Assembly: GCA_020091685.1 (NCBI GenBank)
Contig: CM034595.1
Coordinates: 20,321,564 to 20,385,563, forward strand
Direction of reading: 5' to 3'
Length of the DNA: 64,000 nt
DNA from: Lutjanus erythropterus
Lineage: Eukaryota > Chordata > Actinopteri > Lutjaniformes > Lutjanidae
In this document: positions 27,701 through 39,000 of the stretch, in pieces
How positions within the stretch are numbered: position 1 is the first letter of the stretch
How the letters are laid out: each line of letters begins with the position of its first letter
Notes under the pieces: model-generated
Told to the model about the DNA's origin: nothing
The model's input: only the letters and a program-made list of their open reading frames with translations
The model's database searches: none
Translations under genes and position numbers: made by a program

Positions 27701-30006
27701 AGACCACATTGTGTACCCCGAAAGCATTTCTCTGCCTGACACACTGGTGTCAGTATTTTCTCGCCTTGCTGGCGCTGAAATGACAAGGAGAACAGAAGAT
27801 AGAGATATAGACAGCGTCTGTATGAGCCATTCCTAATTTAGTAATGCATCAGACCTGACAAACAAAAACCTTAATTTAGTCTGGATATGAAGGATGCAGC
27901 GGAGAGAAAGTGGAGCAATTTCAATCAATGCCCTCAATCAGGAGAAATGTTAAGCAAGATCAGAGAGTTTTTGTGGGAGCTGTGTAAAGGTCAAGTGTGT
28001 CTGCTTTGCTGCTCCCACTCAACATCTAAACATGAACAGACAAGAATCAGCAGAATTACAGCTGCTACGATGACACTGAATTTGTTAATGAAAGATCAAA
28101 AGTCAACTTGACAAACGGGAAGATGTGTTGATCAGACATATGTTGCCATTTCTGTAATATTAAGCCACTACTACTGTTGTTCACAACTTGCAGAGGGTGT
28201 TTATCATGCTGCTCACCTCTCTTAATGCCTCCAGACACCATTTTATGCACATCTCCGAGTCTCTTATCACAATTTGAACAGTCTTGGAGGCATTAGCATG
28301 ACTTTGAAACATGTTTGCCAAGGAGAGCTGCCCTGTTTGGGGCTTGAATATAGAGAGGCAGAGCATGAGAGGAAAAAGAGACCGCTTTCTGTAAACTCAA
28401 AGAAAAAAAGGGGAGTGCGGACTGGACCCCCTGAATTAGTGCTTTGATTCCTTGTGAGGTTTGTCTGTCTGCAGAAAACCTTGTCCTACTGCTCCTCAGA
28501 GGAATCTGGAGCATTGAGCCATGTCATTATGTGTGGATAGATCAGAGTTTTCTGAGCGTTTGGCTGCATCTCGGGCTGTTTCTAAAGATGGAGAGCTAGT
28601 GTGTTCGGCAGCGTTCCTTTTCTCTCCCTGTGCCCCACATACAGCCTCCACACCGGGCCGGCTTCCAGAGAGAGCTGAGCCAATCCGCATGAGCCCAGAA
28701 CCTGTTGGCCTGACCTGGATAACAGACTGGGCCAGGCCACTTCAGCAGGCAGGCAGACTGAGGCAGGTACACACACACACACACACACGCTCATGCATGG
28801 TGCCAGCCAACATGGGGAAGAGTATGGAGTATGTCACTACTGCAATACTAATTCACAGCTCAGTCTTTTTTTTCAAATGTCTTAACATATGCTACCTATT
28901 TTTGTATAACTACATATCTATAAGGATGTTTTTTGTTTTTTGTTACCAGAAAAGCAAGTTAATACATAAAACAATAAGGACAGAGAACAGGCAGCAATCT
29001 CTAAACGAGTCTACGGTTCAATGACATTTTGGAAAATATGCTTATTAAAACTCTTTCTGGCAGTTAGATGAGAATATAATAATAAAGTGGTTAAATTTAA
29101 CCACTTTATTTTGACTTTAATCATCCTACTTTGAATTGAACCACTTTACTTATCAAGGCACACAGGTAAGAGACCTAATAGGTCGAGATGGAACCAGGAA
29201 ATGGAGCCGTGGTGTTGCTCACACTGTGCGTTTCTTTGTTTTTATTGTGTTTAAGTCTGGAAAGAATGTAATGTTTGATCAAATACGCTCATCTGGACTT
29301 ACTATAAATGGATGGGTGAATTTCTTTTTACATTTTACACTTTTATGAATGTATGGGTTGGATATGTTTTATACTTTTTATTGTGTTGTGCTCTATGAGT
29401 GAATGTTTTTACTATTTTTGCCTTTTCTGTCTCTGCATGAGCTCACCAAGGCCAATCAACCACGTTGATATGGAAACAGAATTGAAAAGTACTGTAGTGA
29501 ATTGAACTGATAGACTTAAAAAGAATTCACGTACATACTGGTGTGCTGACCTTTTGTTTTTTATTAACAATTTCCTCACCATCTGCACTTATTTTCTCAC
29601 TCCACACTCAATGGTGCAACTGAACGACACACTTATTAAGTGATGCTGTTCACGTGTCATTTGTAGCACACTCCCTTTATTAAGGGACATAATAAGCCAT
29701 TTATGAGCCAAGACGAATTTCTTATGTGCTTTCATGGTTGTTTGTATTTAATTCATTTAAGTGAAACTATTGAACATTTTATTGAACAATTACACCCCCT
29801 GATTTGTAAATTTACATCACATGGACCCTTGCAGACCCTAACACACTTGCTGAAACGAAAAGGATAACACTCTCTTTAGCTGCATTTATGTTATTTATGC
29901 AGGAAAAATAAACAGTCTGTTGATGCTTTTGTGGTGACCTTCATCTAAAATTCAACTTGGATCCTTTTTTATTAGTTGCTTCCCCTATTATTGCTAATGA
30001 TTACTA

Positions 30007-30085
<79 letters not shown>

Positions 30086-33000
30086 TGTGTGTGTGTGTGT
30101 TGTTTGTTTGAGAACCACTAGTTTAATTAAAGTTCATCACTTACAACACACCTGTAGATGTTTTCCAGTGCTATAGTGAGGATAATTGTGTAAGGCTTTT
30201 ATTATGAAGGTGCCACAGGAAGGCTTCAGTGATAGTCACTAGCGATAGCTGAGCACATGCACATTTGGACATTTTAACTGCCTTTTTTTTGTTTTATAAA
30301 AGGGAACTGTTGAAGAGCTACAGGTGACATTGAACCAAATGTCAGCAGTACACACACAGTTAAGGTTAACACTTCCTTTTCCTGCACAGCTGCTGGGTTT
30401 AGAAGAACAGGAAGGGTCAGTGCTGCCATTCGAGCGTTTAAAAGCAGTTACGCAGCTCATATTCTCTAAATCAAACTTGTAAATGAAAACGTAACAATGA
30501 CATACAATATTCATAAAATCATCTCCTCCGCAACACAGCACACACACAAGACACAGGCGTGTGCTGAACAGAGGAAACCATTCCCCGATCAGGCTCTGAG
30601 GCTGAGAGGTCGTACTGCCAGAGTCTTGAGTGGCTCATAAAACGTACAGAGGTTAGAGAGACTCCATAAACACACTGGATGTACAGCAAAATGAGTGGAT
30701 CTGCAGCTCTCTCCACAGCATTAACGTTGCACTTAACAAACCACAACGAGTAACTCGCTACTCACCACGATTTTCCATTACAGAGTTTGAGGCACACCAG
30801 TCAACGGTTCCTGAAAAACAACAGAGAATCACCACCAGTTTAAGAGGTCAGCTGATACACACCACGTTAAACCTGTGTGGTCGAGGCAGTTATTCAGTTT
30901 TCCCTCAAACATGTTTTTTTGCAAGTGATGCTCACAGAAGCATCAACATTGTGGTCTTGGATTATGTAAGTGCTTTCATTAAAATTCCTTACAAGCCCTA
31001 ATGAATCCTTATGATATAAAAGTATGTAAAGTATCTGATCATCACTGACCACTTTCAAGCCAAATTTTAGATGAAACCATATGTAGTTACTTTTGTTTAG
31101 CCAAAGAAATTGTTAATTAAAATCAGCATATTAATCAATATAGGTATGTTTTTACTAGATTATTCATTTAGTTAACTCTAAGACTTTAAAAAAAAGTGTT
31201 AGCATTACTTTTAAAATTATTGAAAACTTTTTTTTTTTCACAGAAAACAGAACAGACAAAAAGTATTTTCTTTCCAAAACATAATGGAAAAGTAATTAAT
31301 CTTTCAATCCTTTAATATTTTTTTGATGTGTGTGACATTGTTCTGTCTGTGTTATGGATTTGTGAAAATATATAAAAGGTAGACATAAACAAACATACAC
31401 TATAGAAAGTCATGGGTGGGGTTGGGGTGGTTGAGGTCCTCAGCAGCAGTTGAGCAGTATTTCTTCAGGTCTCCAGCATGCTTAAGACAGCAGCTCCACC
31501 CATCTTAACCTCTCTGATAAAGAAAAAACAAAGAGGATTAGATCATAGTTAGTCATGAACAGTTATTGTATTGCTCATTATAATATCAGTATCATTTTTT
31601 TATATAATAAAAAAAATCAGGTTTGTGATCACGGTAATATTACGACAAATTGATATAATGATGTCAAACCATTACACATAACAACAACAAGTACGGATGA
31701 AAGCAAAAGTAACATTGCTCGTAACACTGCACAGGTTTTATATATAATAGAGCTGCAATGATTAATCTATTATGAATCTTCAATCAATTATGATTATTAA
31801 TCAAATCATTAAATGAATCGTAGACTAATCAGATTGAACATGCCCCAAATGTACAAACCATTGTAATATGAAAGTCCAAGAAGACTATAACAACAAAAAG
31901 GGGAAATACAAACTAATTTCACCACCTCAAGTAGGAGCACCCAGATAAGTATGAGGAGAGGCAATAATCCTGTGAGGGAAGCTCAATAGCTACGGTGAGT
32001 GAGACTGTCAACAATATGATCATCACAGAAATACTACTAAATACTAAAATGTTGTCATATTATTTTAGGGCCATATCACCCAGTCCTAGTGTATAGAGCA
32101 AAATTCAAGGTGTAAATGGAGTCGAAAAGTCCGCAGCACGAAGGTGACATTACGCCTGATCTAGGAGATGCATATAAGGATCCACTTTTCCTGCCTATCA
32201 TGCAGCAAAGCTGCTGTTTTACATATTGTGCTTCAGGGCCAGCACCAGATATTATTAGTCCAGTTGGAGTCAAGCTCACATAGAGCCTCAAGCTGCTGCC
32301 CTGCGTAGAAGTGCCATCACCAGAGAGAAACTATTAAACATCAGGAAGGAACATCAACTCATTTGTAATTTATTTGTAATGTCACTACCTTGAGCAAATC
32401 TGCTGTAACCACACATTTTTTAAGAGTAATAAAAGTTGGACAATGTATGGAAGAATGGAGGAGGAGTAATGGGGGGAAACAAGTTGAAAGTTGTACATAC
32501 TTTGCATCAGGACAATGTGAGGAACTTGTATGTATTTGAATGAGTGAATGAATGAGTGCAGAAGGACAAAGTGTGAAGCAGAGAACACAACAAGGGCCCT
32601 TAAAAAGAGACAAAACATGAAAGCTCATTAAAGTGTGTCTAAAACTTGAAGCAGACGGACTGCAGGACTACAGGAGAACACCGCTACGGTAATCTAAAAA
32701 GAGACAATAATGCCACAGTGATCCTCAAAACTGGATGACTGAAGCGTGAATCGATTTCCGTTACGTCACGCTGATGGTAGTGTTAAAATCTTGTGGGAGA
32801 ACAGTTTCCTGGCACACACTCAGACCTTTGCTTCCAACTGGGCATTGTTCAAACTGTTCACATGTGAAAAAAAAGTCAAAACGCAATCATCGAAACACTT
32901 CAATAATATAATTAAACACTTTTGTTGGCCAAGTGCATCACTTCATAACCATGAACTAACCCTTTTAAGTACCTGAAGTGGGCAATTTATGCATGATGAT

Positions 33001-36000
33001 TTTAGCTGACTGGGCTGGCAAAGCAAATACTTATTGAATAGGGTTTAGAAATATTAAAGACATACATTGGCAAAAGACATGGCAGGCTGATAAAGCAGAG
33101 GGCTGCAGAGCAGGTAAAAACAGAGTCAGCTGTGGTTTAACTCTACAGAGACTCTTGGAAACTGAACCACCAGTACATCTCATTCTGGGTAACAGAAGGT
33201 TCTCATAAAAGAAACTGAGCAGGCTTTACTTTACTTCACCTGTTGCATATTGTAAATATCAACTTCTGTTCTTGTTAGCTCAGAGGAAAGATGATGAATT
33301 CTAGGGTGGCACTACACTATAAGAGAGGATGGAAAACTATAAAAAGTAGTGTGATGCATTTCTTGTAGATCTGAAATGATTACTCCATCAATCAAGAGAA
33401 AAATAAATCAACTATGTTGATAACAGAATGATTGTTTTACTAATTTTTTAAAGCAAAAATTTCAAACATTTGATGGCTTTCACCTCTCAAATGTGAAGAT
33501 TTGAGTTTTTTCTTTACCATACATTAAATACTAAATAACTTTGTGTTGCCTGGATTATAGACCGCATAAAAGTGGATGTAGTCACCAGTTCTGATGAGTG
33601 AAGTCAATGAGGAAGTGACTTCAACCTGCATTCTTTCTCATGGCCAGCAGGGAGTTCACTGACTATAAAAAGAAGTCTGATCGTTTAGAAGTCTATGAGA
33701 AACTGACTGATTTATTACTACATTTAACAGTTTCACAATGAGTTTATGGTCTAAATAATTAGTTTTCAACTCTTCTTCTATACAGCATGATGGTCATTTT
33801 GTAAATTATGGTCCCATTTATAGTAAAATAGATGACGATAAAGCTTGACATGCTTTAGGGAATGGCTATCATGTCAATCTGCAGCGACCTGTCAATCAGG
33901 ACAGAGGTATAGCAGTGCGTATTCATAGCACTGTGTTCATTGTCATAGCTGTGAAGTTGTTTTTGGTCGTCTGTGTTTTCATCTTTGACCCTTTCACAGT
34001 GTGTTCATGGAGGTTAGTTGTATTTTGGTGACCTAAAATGTCTTGTTCAGCATCCAGTTGTACTAAAAAACACTCCAAGGGGGTCGCTCGTTCATTTTTC
34101 CCAGTAAGTAGCTAGCTACATTTTTTATGTTTTATGCCTGTTTTTCTCTAGCCAAAGTTAGCATCTTCATGTTTTTTTTACAGTCTATGGGGTTGGAAGA
34201 AAAAAGCCATTTAAAGACTTCACTTTGGTGGAAAAATGATCATCAGATTAACTGATAAAGAAATAATCATTAGCTGCAGCTGCTGTTGAAAACGTTACTC
34301 AATAAATTGATAACAGTTTTGTGAATCTTATAATCATTTAAGTTGTTTGTAAAATTGTAAATTCTATGTTCAAGACATAACCTTGGGCTCTAAAAAACTG
34401 TGAGTAGAACTGACTAAATCACTTAAAAAAAGAAAATGATGAAATTTAAATAAACGTTAGTTGCAGGATTAACAGCTTCATAAAACACTGGAATGCAAAT
34501 CATCGCAGCCACATCTTTTTCTGGCGATTGAGAAAAACAAGCACTGACATTTGCTTTTCATGACAAACCAAAGAGGACACACCATGAGAAAAATGTGTGT
34601 TATAACGATTATCAGTGAAAAAAGTACATGTATGACCAAAACTCCAACCCTAAACGAGGCCACAAAAATTCCTTCAGTTCCTCTCACAACATTACATGTT
34701 ATTGCAAAGTTATTCCATCTGGTGGTCTAATGGAGCCCCTTGTCATCTTATATTTTACTGAGTTACTGGTTTAACCAAATTGCAGCATCAGATAAGAGTG
34801 AAAGCCTCTTACAGACTTGATGGTGTCCAGGCCACTGAAGGCCCTTTGACATGACTATTAATATAATCATTGTCCTGCATTAAATTCACGCTCCCTGTCT
34901 GTCTGAGGCACATGTGTGGGTGTGCAATGTCCTGATACACAAATCAGACGTGTAAACTAACTCAGACAGTTTCCTAAAATCATATTCTGTATTTTGGCAT
35001 TCTTCTCTGTTCCTCTTCCAGGCCAATTTACTGGCTGATTCAAAGCTGAACTTCCCTATCAAAAGAAGAAGCCTGAGAAACAACACCTGGACAACAAACA
35101 GGCCAATAATCCTACCTTACTCTACATAAAGTGGGGTTAAAGTATTCTAGCTTTCATAGTAGAGAGCAAGCAGACTGGAGGAGAACCCTAACACCACTGA
35201 GAGGAGGCAGATGTATCCGTGGTCGCAGATGAAATTTTTTACACTCCCGCCCAGTGCCACAGCCTTGGCTGGATGACTCAAAATAATCGAGCTGAGTGGT
35301 GAGCGTTTCGCTCTATGCAGGGAAAGAGAAAATATCTTTGGTGTCTGAAAGTACGAGCGGATTTGAGGCAGTGAGGGGGTAGAGCTCCAAACACAGAGAA
35401 TTTTCCACCATTTCAGCCACAGCCTCATATGTTATGTATGCATAACACTTGCACGCATCACTGCATGTCAAGTATAACATAGACGATCCAAGAAAAAAAA
35501 AAAGAACTGGCTTGAGCAGATACATTCCAGCATCAAATATTGCCATTTCACTTGCTGTTTCTGTCACGCTCTCAGCCAGTCTCAGAATGTGCCCATAAAA
35601 AAGGGATGTTGATGGCCTAGTTCCCTTTTGAGTTGTTAACCCTCTCCCTGCTCTCTGCCACACACAACGGATCGATACGAAGGTGATGAGTCTGACTCGA
35701 CTGCGCAGGACCTCTGACACTCACCGTCATTAAGGATATTTTCTCTGGCAGCCACCACAAGTCACTTCAGAGTGCTGGGCAAACAGATCAAAGAGGACAT
35801 GACGCACACAAACAAATGATAACATAAACACCCAACTGGAGCTTGAATATTCTGTAAATAAATGAGTCAAGAGTTACCTCCCCACCTCATCAATCACCAC
35901 TCATACTATAATCTTGTCTACAACTCTAAACAATCAGAAGCAACTACTTTGTTTGAAGACATCCATTACAAACCCACATCCTCTACCACGGATGATACCG

Positions 36001-39000
36001 GCTGGGATTTTGTCCTCTTCCCAGCTTCCGTCCCACAAACACACTCACCAGGAAAAGAAGCCACCAATCAGGTATGTGAAAGTAGCCGTTACAGACCGCC
36101 TAGAAGTCGCGACTGTATAATCTTCTGTGGAGCGCACACACCCTCACTGGCGCACTCTACTAGCGCTGATTCAATTACGATGGGAGCGGAAACGGCAGCA
36201 GCTGGCTGAGTTATGCCATCTTTAAATAGCAGTGCGCTTCTCACTCCAGGGCTCGGGTTTTTGGGCACAAAAAGCCGCCAAAGTCAGTGGAGGAAAATCA
36301 TTAACTCCACACTTTAGACTTCTTAACAAGTTACACTCTTACAAAAGTGATTTAATACCAGTAGGTCCTGATTCAGGTGGACTGAGCTGAAGCATACTTA
36401 CAGGCCTGCTCCAGAGAGGTATCAATGACAGATGTGTGGAGCAGAAAAAAGTGGCTGCTGTTTGGAAAGCAAAGCCGGACCTGCAGTGTCGCCGCTTGGA
36501 CCTTCCTGCAGTGTGCATCCGAGCTGCACAGTTTCCGCACCCCTCTCCAAAGTGGATGGACGAGGGTGTCTGTTCCCAATCCGGGCTGGGTGAGCGTCAT
36601 CACCGAGCCTGCCCCAGAAAAGCATCACTCACCACAGGGACCAGTGGCCCACTTTTACAAGGAGCCCAAAATGCTCCTCCTCGCCTTTGCTAAACTTTTC
36701 TTCCTCAGTGTCCCTCCACCTGTGTGAAGAAGACTGCACTGCGGGGGGACGTGCCTTCACTCACCACAATGCACCTTCACTACATGGCACTTTACATTCA
36801 GCATCTCCACCTCAAAACCTGGTCGTCCACCTCTGCTCCCTGCCTGAAGGAGGGAGGATACGGGAAGGGTGGAGGAGAGACATTTAGCTGAGAGCTCTGG
36901 AGGAATCTCAGGCACACATCAGTCTAATCTGTGGTCTAACCGAATCAATCAGGCCCAGCTGACAGCTTAACTATCTGTGGTTGCCTCTTAATGGCCCATT
37001 AAAGTGGAGGGGGGGGGGCTTCCAATGGGAAGAGGAAAGAGCTACAACACAAGCCATGAGGCAGCATTTTTTTTTTCCTTGGAAGAGCACATTAACTTCA
37101 GAAGCTATTACACCACAGGCAGATGAAACCAGAGGAAATGTTACTGTACAGGAGGTGAGATGCAGGTTCAAGAGGGAGAGGAGGCACCTGACCAGACTAT
37201 TAACCAGGCTTTAAAGGGAAAATCCGGCACTTGTCATTGCATACTATGCACGACATACCTAAAACATGTACTATTATTAGTTCAATATACTTTTGTGTAA
37301 ATAAACAATAGTGTATATCTTTTAGCACTACTCAGCATGACTCATGTTACATCCTGAAAGCGTCCTTACCACGGTAACCGAAACCAACAATGAACCTTAC
37401 ATTTTATTCGAAGCATTAATGACATTATACTAGAACTGGCTTGCTGTCTGTTTTTCTCTATTACATTGTTGTTAGCATTGCACTGTGGGATATTTATGCT
37501 GGTGTAGTGCTATTTCATCAGAAATAGTATGCACTTCACATACTACTGGTTTCACAGTAAGGTTTCTGACATACTGCTTTAGCATAGTAAATAGCATGTT
37601 TGTTTGGAATTTCAGATGCAGCCTGTGTTTTCCTGCACCCAGAGCCATACAGCAGTGCCTACATGTACCAGGATGCATTTCAGGCAAGCTTGTGACTCCC
37701 ACACCCAAGTGGGAGTCACCACCCTGGGTGATTGCTAACACTTCGTTGGCCAAAACATAGCGTTAGGTGACAAAGATATTCATCTAGCATGCTCCCTGGC
37801 CACCCAGAGGTGGAGACAAGAAATCTGAGCTGAAACAGCCTGTAGTTCTTCCTTATATCCAGTGACATCACTGGATGCAGGAAGGACAACAGATTTTGCA
37901 GCAGCAGAACTGTTTTCTTCATCAATATAGCACACACTGAGGAATTTATTGCTTCAATTAACTACATTTACCATGAACACTGACTGGAAATCCACATGAA
38001 AAGGGATGAATTTTCCTTTTAATATAACCCTGCGTGTGGCAGATTGACAAGCGAATACTCATTAGAATAAATACAAGACAATAAAACAATAATTAAAAAG
38101 TCTCACACACACACTTTTATGCCTGTTGAGAACACAGTCTTACAATGAGAGCTCCCATCAGTAGGTGTGTCTTGAACTGACACTTGTAATCTGAATAAAC
38201 TGCTGAATAAATATACTCCTTATGGCATCCGATATTTATTGTCCTTGAGGAAATATATCCACACTCCTTGGTCATTAAAACAATGAATGAGTAAAAAAAA
38301 AAAATGGAAAAAAAGAAGAAAGCTTTGTCAACCAGAATTCTACAATTACCGCCACTGAAAGATGCACGAACCAAGTGAATCACGTCTTCCATCTTTGCCC
38401 GAACAATCCCTCTTCGTCCTAATTAGATCTAAATGTAGCGCTCATTTTTAAATTGTCTCGCCGTTATTAGACCTACTATTACTTAAACGTTTTCTTTCCT
38501 GAGGCAAGATTCAAATTACCTGAGAGGTTGACTCAGTCTACCGTGTGAAAAGCATCAAGTTAAAGCAGCCGTTACCCCCGGCAGGAGGAGAAAACGGAGC
38601 CGTACGTATGTGGACGGTTTGTGTGCATCGACCTGCCTCCTTCTCTCTCCCCTCTGCGAGCGGATCTCGCGCCAGTGGACTCAAGATGCTGATGAGTGAA
38701 CGGGTCAAACCCGTCACAACGGGTACAACGACTTCCGCTCATACCCTTCAAATTAAAAGCATCTCCAATGAACGACGTTTTGTACAAAACGCTATTAAAA
38801 TACAGGACAAATACGGTGGGGCTTGTTATCAGTTATCATAATTTTGTATTTTTCATTTAGTTTGTTTGTTTTTGTTTTTAATTCGGTTTAGTCTCCGTTA
38901 GTTTCGATATTGGGTTTGCTCGTTTCCGTTTATTTTTTATTGTTTAAACTTGTTTCGTTTTAGTTTAGTTTTTATTAATTTCAGTAATAGTTTTTGATTT

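Noticed and set aside
29976..30176. Open frame of alternating Cys-Val (also at 49767-50047)
   Set aside because: Translation of the GT microsatellite; no splice sites or protein similarity.
35313..35730. Minus-strand 135-residue frame and an ATGACG/GTGAGT donor near 35725
   Set aside because: The frame has no similarity to known proteins, and the donor phase does not join in frame to the phactr4 shared exons; at best a non-coding leader.
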